Below are positions 1-10,500 of a stretch of 16,355 nt of DNA, piece by piece. The translations under genes were made by a program, and so were the position numbers. Source of the stretch: Flavobacteriales bacterium UBA1995 (GTDB taxonomy: Bacteria > Bacteroidota > Bacteroidia > Flavobacteriales_D > Sanyastnellaceae); the NCBI GenBank assembly GCA_002336475.1, contig DDCX01000076.1, forward strand, positions 12,089 to 28,443, given 5' to 3'. How positions within the stretch are numbered: position 1 is the first letter of the stretch; the number at the start of each line of letters is the position of its first letter. The notes below the pieces were generated by a model. That model ran no database searches. It was not told the DNA's origin and saw nothing but the letters and a program-made list of their open reading frames with translations.

Positions 1-372
1 GGATGTGCAGATTCCACCACCCACACCGTATGTCTGCTTCCGCCCTCAGATGTCTGGCTGCCCGAAGCTTTTTCACCCAACGGAGATGGTGTCAATGACA
101 TTTTCTATCCGAGGGGAAGTGGGGTCAAAGAATGGCAAATCACCATTTATGACCGTTGGGGACAAGTGGTCTGGCAAGAATCCCACGGCCCCTTCTCTGC
201 AGGCGTCACTTTGGGAACCACGGATGCTCTTGGCCTGCCTGTGGGTTGGACGGGAACTGCGATAAACAAGGGCACACCCGTTTCGCCGGGGGTCTACAAC
301 GTGGTTTTTGAAGCCGTTTCTGATGGCGGGCTTCCCATCAGCTGGCAGCAGCCCCTCAAAATGGTCAGATGA
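1..372 (+). CDS. 3' end of large T9SS surface protein with gliding-motility-associated C-terminal domain
   Basis: The reading frame is open from base 1 to a TGA at 370-372 (123 visible residues); the gene begins upstream of the window. The visible part starts with the tail of what looks like an Ig/PKD-like region (…TVCLLPPSD). It then has the hallmark LPEAFSPNGDGVNDIF at about residues 20-35, followed by ITIYDRWGQVVWQ, GWTGTAINKG and a closing SPGVYNVVFEA strand. This order is that of the gliding motility-associated C-terminal domain (TIGR04131, often called CHU_C). In known systems that domain directs very large adhesins such as SprB-type proteins to the type IX secretion system. The stop codon overlaps the start of the next gene, a PorP/SprF-family protein, which is the usual partner arrangement. 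The function of the missing N-terminal part cannot be judged; a cell-surface adhesin or motility protein is inferred from the family. Confidence 0.9.
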   Translation, partial: GCADSTTHTVCLLPPSDVWLPEAFSPNGDGVNDIFYPRGSGVKEWQITIYDRWGQVVWQESHGPFSAGVTLGTTDALGLPVGWTGTAINKGTPVSPGVYNVVFEAVSDGGLPISWQQPLKMVR

Positions 373-1463
373 TCAAGGTGCCTCCCATATTGGCCGTCTT
401 GGTATTGCGCCAAAGCCGCAACCTGCAGCGGTCCCATTGGGCTGTGGCCCTGCTGTGCACTGCAACTGCTCTTCCCGCCATGCTCCATGGTCAAGCATCT
501 CTGCCACCATGGATCTCCGTGACACCAGGACTGGAGCATCCAGCTGCATGGGCCATGGACGACAAGCCTTTGCAATTCGGCCTGCAGTCCGACACGCGAT
601 GGAATGGAAACGCCGAACCATTGAACGGGCTCTGGTTCGGTGCAGGGTGGCAACCTGCCGCAAAAGGCGGATACAACCGCAAAGGCTCCGATCCTGTCTC
701 CTTTGGCGTGGCCTTTAAAGAGGATCCGCTTTCCACAGGGTGGATGGAACGCGCATTGGCCATCTCCGCTTCGGCATCGGCTTTCGTAAACCCGAGACTC
801 AAAGCCCATGCAGGATTGTCAATTGGCCTGTCAAACTGGCGGCTGACGCCCTCCTCTTGGAGCTGGAACGCACAATATGGACCCGGCGGGTTTGACCCCC
901 AATCCCCAAGCGGGGAAGAATGGGCCGATGACGCCAATGGTGGCTCGCGCCTTGATGTGGCGGTCAGCGTTGGGTTTTCGCCTGCCAGAGCGGCCCGTCA
1001 AAAAAGCCAACCTGCCTTCCGAGGAGCCTTGACCTTGCACCACCTCTCCCAAGGGACTGCACCTCATCTTTCACCCATTCCATTGGACTCCGTTCGGTGG
1101 CGGCCCAGCTGGTGGCTCGAAGGGCAAGGCGAAATGGGGTGGGAAAATCTGCAGTGGCGGGCTTGGCATAGAGGAACACTCCAAGGCAGCAGCCACCTTT
1201 TAGAGTTGGGGTTGACCATGGGGCGGTCGTTTGGAACCTCAGCCCGGTTCACCAAGACCAGATTGAGCCACCATGTCGAAACCGGAGTCCTCTGGCGCAG
1301 CGATGGGGTTTTGCGGCTGATTTTAGGATGGGAACGCCACGGGCTTCGCTTGAATACGGGCCCCGCTTGGTCTGTTGGTCCCACATGGCGGCCAGCGGCT
1401 GGTTGGAGTGTCGGGCTGTCATGGACCCCCGACTTCGAGGGCGCACTCGCACTTCATCGCTGA
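369..1463 (+). CDS. PorP/SprF-family type IX secretion outer-membrane protein
   Basis: This 364-residue protein starts at ATG 369, whose ATGA overlaps the preceding stop, so translation is probably coupled. The N-terminus has a long charged n-region, then a hydrophobic segment (about residues 24-39) ending near HGQ-A, consistent with a Sec signal peptide. A non-ATG start a few codons later would give a more normal n-region. The mature part opens with an HPAAWAMDDKP stretch equivalent to the family's NPAxxG motif. It continues with alternating aromatic and Gly-rich beta strands, FNPRLKAHAG-like strands, and a YGPGGFDPQSPSGE segment before another strand-rich half. That pattern is typical of PorP/SprF (TIGR03519), and length and position fit. 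Known relatives are beta-barrel partners needed for secretion or anchoring of the adjacent large adhesin, so this one probably serves the gene ending at 372. It is rich in Trp and divergent, so the call rests on pattern and context as much as exact motifs. Confidence 0.8.
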   Translation: MIKVPPILAVLVLRQSRNLQRSHWAVALLCTATALPAMLHGQASLPPWISVTPGLEHPAAWAMDDKPLQFGLQSDTRWNGNAEPLNGLWFGAGWQPAAKGGYNRKGSDPVSFGVAFKEDPLSTGWMERALAISASASAFVNPRLKAHAGLSIGLSNWRLTPSSWSWNAQYGPGGFDPQSPSGEEWADDANGGSRLDVAVSVGFSPARAARQKSQPAFRGALTLHHLSQGTAPHLSPIPLDSVRWRPSWWLEGQGEMGWENLQWRAWHRGTLQGSSHLLELGLTMGRSFGTSARFTKTRLSHHVETGVLWRSDGVLRLILGWERHGLRLNTGPAWSVGPTWRPAAGWSVGLSWTPDFEGALALHR

Positions 1464-1474
1464 TCTAAGTCTGC

Positions 1475-1513
1475 AAATAAAAGGGGGGTGCCTCCACACG
1501 GAAACACCCCCCT
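1475..1513 (-). terminator. Rho-independent terminator between convergent genes
   Basis: A perfect 8-bp stem, GGGGGGTG (1483-1490) with CACCCCCC (1505-1512), extends by one A-T pair (1482/1513) and encloses a 14-nt loop. Read on the minus strand, it is followed directly by TTTTATTT (complement of 1475-1482), so it fits an intrinsic terminator for the giant gene that stops at 1540. On the plus strand no U-tract follows the stem (TAGGCAAAG), so termination of the PorP/SprF transcript here would be weaker. The 76-base gap between the two convergent stop codons holds nothing else I can see. Confidence 0.8.
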
Positions 1514-1539
1514 AGGCAAAGCAAGCTTCGCGGTTAAGC

Positions 1540-4500
1540 TTATTCTGTGCCGCAGGACTGGTTGAACAGGAGCAACAGGTCCAAGAGGTCTTGGATCCCC
1601 ACTGCACCGCTGAAGTCAAAGTCCCAGCAAATGGGCGTCACACAGGTTCCATCGTCGAGGTTGGCCAATGGATCGAAGTTCTGCATCGTGGGATCCGTAC
1701 AACCGGTCCAGAAACATGATCCATCATCCAAGTTGGCTCCGGGGTCGAAGTTCACCGCATTGGCGTAAGTACAACCTTGGTCGCCACAATCGGCGCCAGG
1801 GACAGCACAAGGCTCAACACCAAGCTCAATGGGGCTCAATGGCGACAAGACTCCGCAACCACCACCATCGGTGTTGTAGAACACCAGCAAGTCGGTGATC
1901 TCGAGTGCACCAATCATGCCGTCTCCATTGGAGTCCGGACAAGGCGGAGCATCGGAACAGTTGCCATCGTCGACCGTTGCGTAGGTCGTGTAGTTCCGGT
2001 AATAGTCCACTGTGCAACCCGCAAACTCACAAGAGCCATTGTCGTAACCCGCATTCGGATCATAATTGGCCGCAGTCGGATAGGTACACCCAGGACCGCT
2101 GGCACATGAACCGTCGTCATACACCGCATTGGGATCGTAGTTCTCCGCTCCTTCCTGGGTGCAACCGCACAAGGAGAGCAGGCTCGAAGCCATCCCCTCT
2201 GAGGAGAAAGACACCGTGGGACGGATGTCCACATCTACATCACCTTCCAAGAAGAGTTGGAAGTTCAACGTTCCAGAAACCACACCATCCGTGGTGAACT
2301 GGGCAATCAAAACCGCCTGGTCTTCTCCAGCAATACCATTGCTCGCATCATTGGTAACGAACCATGCACCTCCTGTGGCGTCATTGATGTTGATGTCGCC
2401 TCCAGCTGAGAACGCAGCCAGCCAGTTTTGGCCCGGACTGCTCACGCCTTGGACTTCGGCCTCTCCCAACGCTGTATTGGGTGTCTGGTCAATGCCAATG
2501 GTTACCCAGCTGTCAAAAGGAAGCGTAGGAATAAAGCCGTACAACAGCGGGTTAATGGCAGAACCATAATTTGAGCCCACAGGGTCTTGATACCATGCGG
2601 TCGTTGTGCTGATGTTCAATGGCAGATCTCCATTTCCAAAGACACTTGAAAGCTTATCCGCTGCACTCTGACCGGTCACCAAAACGCGGTAAGTTGTCTG
2701 GCCTGCAAGGTCTCCTTCTGTGTGCTCCATGACGCGCACTAGCTCTAATCCATAGCCAGCACTGTCACTCTCGAAGTAAAGGGTATCCGGTCCAGCAATC
2801 ACCTCGGGCTCATAGCAAGAGCAATACTCGCAACTGCCGTCATCTTCTGTGATGGAGGGGCTGAAGTTGCACGCCGCTGGGTCTGTACACCCATCGAGTT
2901 CTTCTTCGTCGCAAACACCATCTCCATCCGCATCATTCAGACAGTCCCCGAAGCAATCAACGTTGTCGCTGCCATAGATGTCTGCAGCATAAATGCAGCT
3001 TCCATCCTCGGTATTGTAGCCTCCACTGTAATTGCAAGCCGCTGGGTCAGTGCAACCATAGACGGCCACAATCTGGCATGATCCATCGTCCACATTGGCA
3101 TTGGCATCAAATTCAACGTAGTCTGGGTCCGTGCAACCTTCGAGCACGAGCGTCGCACACGAGCCATCGTCCACATCAGCGTCAGCATCATATTCGATGT
3201 AGAGCGGATCAGTGCAACCGGGATACAAGCAGCTGCCATCTTCATCGGTGGCTGCCGCGTCGTAGTTCACCGCCAAATCATCCATACAACCGGGCACTTC
3301 ATCCTCATCACACACACCGTCTCCGTCTGCATCGTTTAAGCATTCTCCTGCGCAATCCAAGTAATCCACGCCGTAGAGGTCGATCGGATATTCGCAGGCA
3401 TCGGCCGTGTTGGCCTCGGGATTGAAGTTGCAGGCTTCAGGCTCTAAACAGCCTTCAACCACCGGAGTCACACAAGATCCGTCGTCGGTATTGGCTGCCG
3501 CATTGTACTCCACGAAGGCGGGGTCCGTGCATCCAGATTCGACAGGGGTCAAGCAGGATCCGTCATCGGTATTGGCCGAAGCATTGAATTCAACAAAGGC
3601 AGAGTTGGTGCAGCCTTCGATCACGGGAACAGCGCAACTGCCATCATAGGTGTTGGCTGCGGGGTCGAACTCCAAGAAGTTCGGATCGGTACAACCGAGC
3701 ACCACAGGTGTGGCACATGAGCCATCCTCGATGTTGGCTGCTGGGTCAAATTCCGTGAAGTTCTCATCGGTACAACCCTCCACAATCAAAGTGACACACG
3801 AGCCGTCATCGACATCCGCGGTGGCGTCGTACTCGAGATAAGCGGGATCGATGCAACCTCCATAGAGACAAGAACCGTCATTGGTATTGGCCTGGGGGTC
3901 ATAGTTCGCCGCAGTTGCATCCGTGCATCCTACAAAGACACAGAAGCCGTTGTTGACGTTCGCATCCGGGTCATAGTTGTCGGCCTCTGGGTCCGTACAA
4001 CCCAAGTACTCACACGTGCCACTTTCATAGTTGGCATCGGGATCGTAGTTGTCGGCCTCTGGATCGGTACAACCCAAGAAGAGGCAAGAACCGTCGTCTA
4101 CATTGGCGAAATCGTCAAAGTTGATGGCCGCTGGATCGGTGCAACCCAAGTACTGGCAAGTGCCATCCTCGAGGTTGGCTCCTGGGTCATAGTTGTCAGC
4201 AAAGCTGTCCGTACAGCCAGGATAGGTGCAAGAACCGTCTTCAACATTGGCACCCTCATCGTAGTTCGAGGCCAAAGGATCCATACAACCGAAGTACTCA
4301 CAAGTGCCATCGTCGCTGTTGGCGCCTTCATCATAGTTGTCGGCTTCAGCATCGGTACAACCGTAGTACAAACAAGAACCATCGTCGCTGTTGGCACCGG
4401 CATCGTAGTTGTCGGCTTCAACGTCCGTGCAGCCATAGTACAAGCAGGTACCGTCGTCGCTGTTGGCCCCGGCATCGTAATTGTCGGCTTCAACGTCTGT

Positions 4501-7500
4501 ACAACCGTAATAGATACAGGTTCCATCGTCGCTGTTGGCACCGGCGTCATAGTTGTCGGCCGCATCATCTGTACACCCGAGATACAGGCAAGAACCATCG
4601 TCGCTGTTGGCACCGGCATCGTAGTTGTCGGCTTCAGCATCCGTGCACCCGAAATAGATGCAAGAGCCGTCATCGCTGTTGGCGCCTGCGTCATAGTTGT
4701 CGGCCTCCACATCGGTACAACCGGGGTAAATGCACGATCCGTCATCGAGGTTGGCGCCCGCATCAAAATTGGATGCAGTACTGTCGATACAGCCTTCGAT
4801 GAGACAGGAACCGTCTTCGTCTGTAGCCAAGGGGTCAAAGTTGACCGCAATGTCATTGGTACATCCAGGGACCTCCTCTTCGTCGCACACCTCATCCCCG
4901 TCCGCATCGTTCAAGCAAGTGCCCGAGCAATCCAGCCATGTCACGCCGTAGAGGTCCTCTGGGTAAGAGCATGAGCCATCATCTTGGGTCGCCTCTGCAT
5001 CATAATCACAAGCCTCAGGGTCCATGCAACCCAAGCAAGAGACAAAGTCACAAGAACCGTCGTCTGAATTGGCGGAAGCATTGTAATTGCAGGCAGTCTC
5101 GTCGGTACAACCAAGGAAAATGCAACTGCCATCATCTGTGTTGGCTCCCGCATCATAGTTAGAAGCTGCAGCATCGGTACAACCGGGGTACAGGCATGAA
5201 CCATCATCGGTATTGGCACCAACATCGAAATTGGAAGCCTCGGCATCGGTGCAGCCTAAGTAATCACAGTCACCGTTGTCGAATGTCGCGTCAGGATTGT
5301 AGTTGTCCGCTTGTGGATCCAAACAGCCCGCAAACAAACAGGTGCCGTTGTCCTGGGTGGCGAAGAAGTTGTAATTCAAAGCCAACGGGTTGGTACAACC
5401 GTAGATGATACAGCTTCCGTCATCGTAGGTCGCTGACGGGTTGTAGTTCGTGGCAAAAGAGAGGGTACAACCGCCGATCACACAGGAACCGTCATTGATG
5501 TTCGCGTTCGGGTCGTAGTTGTCAGCCGTTGGACTGGTGCAGCCCAGCACGATACAAGATCCGTTGTCAACCGTGGCAGAAACGCTGTAGTTGATGGCCA
5601 GAGGATTGGTACAGCCCGCGATAATGCAGGACCCGTCATCCAAGACTGCATTGGCAGCGAAGTTGACCGCAAGCGGATTGGTACAGCCATAGACTTGGCA
5701 GGTATTGTCGTCCAAAGTAGCTGCGGGGTCAAAGTTGATCGCATCGGGATCGGTGCACCCCAACAGGATGCAGCTGCCGTCGTCTACATCGGCCAAAACG
5801 CTGTAGTTGATGGCCGCAGGGTTGGTGCATCCACCAAACGTGCAAGATCCATTTTCAACGGTCGCTTCGGGGTTGTAATTCGCCGCTGTCGGATAAGTGC
5901 AACCGCTGATGACGCAGGAGTCGTCACTGATGGTAGCCTGAGCATCGTAATTGTCAGCTTCTGGGTCTGTGCAACCTGAGCAGCTTTGGCTTTCACAACT
6001 GCCGTCATCGTCGGTGGCCTCGACTGAGAAATTGCAGGCCTCACCGTCGGTGCAACCCAGTACCTCATCCTCATCGCAAATGCCATCACCATCCGTGTCG
6101 TTGTTGCATGTGCCTGTGCAATCCACATTGTCTGCCCCAAAGAGGTCCTCTGGGAACGTGCACGTGCCATCATCGTCATTGGCTGCAGGGTCATAATTGC
6201 AGGCCCCCATTTGGGTACAACCCCCAAACAGGCATGACCCGTCATCCGCATTGGACGCTGCATCAAAGTTGTCTGCAGCAGGATCAGTACAACCGGGGTA
6301 TTCACAGCTGCCATCTTCATTGTTGGCTGCAGCATTGTAGTTCTGTGCTTCTGAATCCGTGCACCCCGACAACACGCAGCTGCCATCGTTCACGTTGGCT
6401 TGAGCATTGTAGTTGTCTGCGTCGAGGTCCGTACAACCGGGGTACAGACACGACCCGTCGTCGCTGTTGGCGCCAGGTTCGTAGTTGGCTGCCGAAGCGT
6501 CCGTGCAACCATCGAACAAACAGGATCCATCGTCCACATTGGCAATGGGGTTAAAGTTTGAAGCCGCAGGAGAAGTACAACCCGCATAGCTACATGAGCC
6601 ATCGTTGGTGTTGGCCAAGTCGTCGTAGTTGCCCGCAAGTGGGTCCGTGCAACCAAAGAAGATGCAACTGCCATCAAAAACCGTAGCCTGTGGGTCGTAG
6701 TTGTCGGCCGCAGGGTCCGTACAACCGCTGTACACACAGCTGCCGTCGTTCACATCAGCTCCAGCATCGTAATTGTCTGCCGCAGCATCCGTACAACCTG
6801 GGTATTCACAACTGCCATCGTCATAGGCCGCATCGAGGTCGGGGTTCAAAGCATCGGGGTCGGTACAACCACAATTGGGAGCTCCGAAGGAAACCACATA
6901 GCGCAAGTCCATTTCTGAATTGCCATTCGGGAAAACCTGAATCCGCATGTTTCCGCTCAGGTCACCGTCCGTGGTGAACTGTCCAAGCAGCACACGCTGA
7001 TCGTCGCCCGCAATTCCATTGGATGCCGAGTTCAAAATATACCAGCCACCACCTGTGCCGTCGTTGATGGCAATGTCATCGCCCGATTCAAAACCGACCG
7101 TCCAACTGGGTGAGACTCCAGACACCGTTGCGGCATCCTCCTCTCCCATGCCGGAGTCCGCCTTGCGCTCAAGGCCAATCGTAACCCAGCTGTCATATTC
7201 CAAGTCCGGAACAAATCCGAGCAGCAAATCCGTAATCCCCGAAGGTGTCACACCGCCAATGGAGCTTTGGAAAAACGTTCCTGTGGTTTGAACCTCGAGC
7301 GGGACTCCAGAAAAACCAGTGACGGCACTCACGAAATCATCGGAAGAGGCCGTGGTGGCATATACGCGGTAGGTCGTGAAACCTGCCACACCATCTACCG
7401 CGTGGACCTCTACGTCTACGCCGTAACCCTCGGTATCAGAAGAAGTGATGAAACATGAGCAATAATCGCATGTACCATCGTTGTCCGTTGCCAGGGCGTC

Positions 7501-10500
7501 AAAATTGCAGGCCGCGGCATCATCACAACCGAAGACAGGCTCGTCAAAGGCATCGCAAATGTTGTCACCGTCGGTGTCTTCCAAGCACTGGCCATTGCAA
7601 TCGTATTCGGGCTGCGCGTAAATGCACGTACCGTCTTCAATTGTGAGGTCAGAAGCGTAGTTACAGGCTGTTTCATCGGTACAACCTGCACAAGATGCAA
7701 AGTCACAAGAGCCGTCGTTGAACGAAGCCGAGGCATCATAGTTGCAAGCCGATGCGATCGTGCAGCCGCCGCAGCTCAGATACTCACAAGAGCCATCATC
7801 CAAAGATGCTTGTGCATCCAAATTGCAGGCATTGGGGTCAGTACAACCCACGGGCTCAATTTCATCGCACAGCCCATTGTCGTTGGCGTCGTTCAAGCAG
7901 GCTCCGTCACAGTCCAAATATCCCACTCCGTAGAGGTCTTCTGGATAGAGGCAAGTAATGGCCAGCGTAGCATCTGCATCATAATTGCAGGCGCCTTCAT
8001 CGAGGCATCCCGCGCATGAAGCAAACTCACAATCGTTGACCTCATCGCCAAAGTTGCAAGCAAACGGCAAGTCGCACCCCGCTTCATCAACAGATGGAGG
8101 GTTGCCACCATAGAGGCACCCTTCGACGAGGTACTCTGAAACGTCAGCGTCGTAGTTGTCCGCTGCAGGGTCACCGCAACAAGAGGTGAATTCACAGACT
8201 TCCACACTAAAGATCAGCGCTGTAGGATCGTAATTACAGGCAATGGTAATCATACAACCCGCGCAGGAGATGAACTCACAAGACCCATCGTCAAAGTTGG
8301 CTCCGGCAGTGTAATTGCAAGCGCCATTGTCTGTGCATCCGCCATACAAGCAACTGCCATCGTTAAAGGTGGCCTGAGTCTCATAGTTCACTGCCGTGAA
8401 GTCGGTACATCCCCCAAACTCACACGAACCATCGTCGGTCAATGCCGTTTCCGAGAAGTTGTCAGCCGCTGCATCTGTGCACCCTACACAAGAATTCCAT
8501 TCGCAGGATCCGTTGTTCTCGGTAGCGTCGCTGTCATAGTTGCATGCCGAAGGAGCTGTGCAGCCAGGGACTTCAAAAGGATCACATATCCCGTCACCAT
8601 CGTAATCGGAAATGCAATAGCCCAAACAGTCGTATTCTGGAGCCGGATAGGTGCAGGTTCCATCATCGGTATCGGCACCCGCATCAAAGTTGCAAGCTTC
8701 AGGGTCTACGCAACCTGCATACAAGCAGCTGCCATCGTCCAAAGAAGCGTTGCCATCAAAGTTGTAGGCTTCGGGGTCGGTGCACCCCCCATAGGAACAG
8801 CTTCCGTCATCGACGTTGGCCCCTGGAGAGAAGTTGTCTGCTGCAGCGTCTGTGCAACCAAAGTATTCGCAATCGCCACTTGGCAGCGTAGCCAAAGCGT
8901 CATAGTTGTCCGCCGTGGGGTCGGTACATCCCGCACAAGCCGTGTAATCGCACACCACACCACCATCTGTGGCATCGGGGTTGTAGTTGCATGCTCCTGG
9001 CACCAAACAGCCCGCAATTTCATCGGGGTTGCATACCAAGTCACCATCGGTGTCCAACAGGCAGTCTCCATTGCAATCGACGCTTGAAGAGGCCGGATAG
9101 GCGCAAGTTCCATCGTCGGTATTGGCGGTTGAATCAAAGTTGCAGGCCCCCTCATCGGTACAACCGAGGTAGACACAACTTCCATCATCGGTATTGGCCC
9201 CTGCGTCGTAATTCGAAGCCGTGGTATCCAAACAGCCCAAGTAGAGACAATTGGAATCAGAATTGGCTTGCGGATCATAGTTGTCCGCCTCTGGATCCGT
9301 ACATCCCGAAAAGACACAAGATCCATCGTTCGTATTGGCTGCCGGGTCGTAGTTGTCCGCTGCTGGGTTCACACAACCGAGGTAAATACAGTTGGTGTCC
9401 ACGTTGGCCTGGGCATCATAGTTGTCTGCTTCAGGGTCGGTACAGCCGCTAAACAAGCAGCTGGCATCGTCGACGTTGGCCTGCGGGTCGAAGTTGTCTG
9501 CCGCTGGACTCGTGCAACCGAGATACTCGCAGAGTTCGTCATTCACAATCAGCGGATTGCCTGCATAGTTGTCGGCTTCCGGGTCGGAACAACCGGCACA
9601 GCTCAAGTATTCACATGAACCATCATCATCGGTTGCTCCCTGATAGTTACAGGCCATAACATCGGTACAGCCGGGAATTTCAAAAGCATCACAAATGCCA
9701 TCGCCGTCTAAGTCGCTGACACAATCACCATTGCAGTCATATTCCGCAGACTCATACAGGTCAATGGGGTACTGGCAGCTGCCATCGTCTGTCAAGGCCG
9801 ATGCATCATAGTTGCATGCCTCATCATCCGTGCAACCCAGATAAGCGCAAGTTCCATTGTTGAACGTAGCCTCGGGGTTGTAGTTCGTCGCCGATTCATC
9901 GGTACAACCTGGAACCACACATGAACCATCGTCGATGGATGCAAGCGGGTCGTAGTTGCTCGCATCAGCATTGGTACATCCCGCAAAAATGCAGGAGCCA
10001 TCATTCTCGGTGGCTTCAGGGTTGTAGTTCTCGGCACCTGAAATGGTACATCCAAGAATCACACAAGAACCATCGTCAAAGTTGGCCTCCGGGTCAAAGT
10101 TGGTGGCAAAAGGATGGGTACATCCGAAGAAAATACAAGAGCCATCGTCACTGTTGGCCAGTGGATCGTAGTTGAAAGCATTTGAAGAGGTACACCCACT
10201 GAAGAGGCAAGAGCCGTCGTCCACATTGGCCGCACTGTTGTAGTTGTCTGCTGCAGCATCCGTGCAACCTGCAGTCTCGCATGACCCGTCGTCGTAGTCT
10301 GCACCGGGGTCATAATTGTCAGCTGTTTCATCCAAACAACCGCAAGCGGGACCGTCCAACCCATCCAAATCAGCCGACGAGAAGCTCGAGGTTACCCGAA
10401 CGTCATTCGCTCCATTTCCTTCGATGAAAACTTGATAATTCAGTACTCCTGTTAATACACCTGCAGTGGTAAACTGACCCAACAGCACTTCAAGGTCATC

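Larger units (their letters stand above)
2815..6873 (-). repeat. Repeat array 4: about 50 GCT…DDGSC repeats
   Basis: Residues 2614-3966. This is the longest array, with about 50 repeats and four EF-hand-like linkers (DNA near 6070, 4880, 3305 and 2910). It contains the near-identical 72-base block (4291-4722) and the 81-base variant block (3454-3858). The last repeat leads into EYCSC ahead of domain copy 5. Confidence 0.85.

Noticed and set aside
294..809. Minus-strand open frame (171 codons) opposite the PorP/SprF gene
   Set aside because: It lies opposite the overlap of two well-supported plus-strand genes, and its translation has no recognisable domain.
4291..4722. CRISPR-like regular repeats
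   Set aside because: The 72-base units have no separate conserved repeat and unique spacer parts; they are in-frame coding repeats of the giant protein.
4098..4907. Minus-strand frame of 269 codons rich in Met, Thr and Pro inside array 4
   Set aside because: It is the repeat DNA read in another frame, giving a periodic PTTMTPVPTATM-like shadow.
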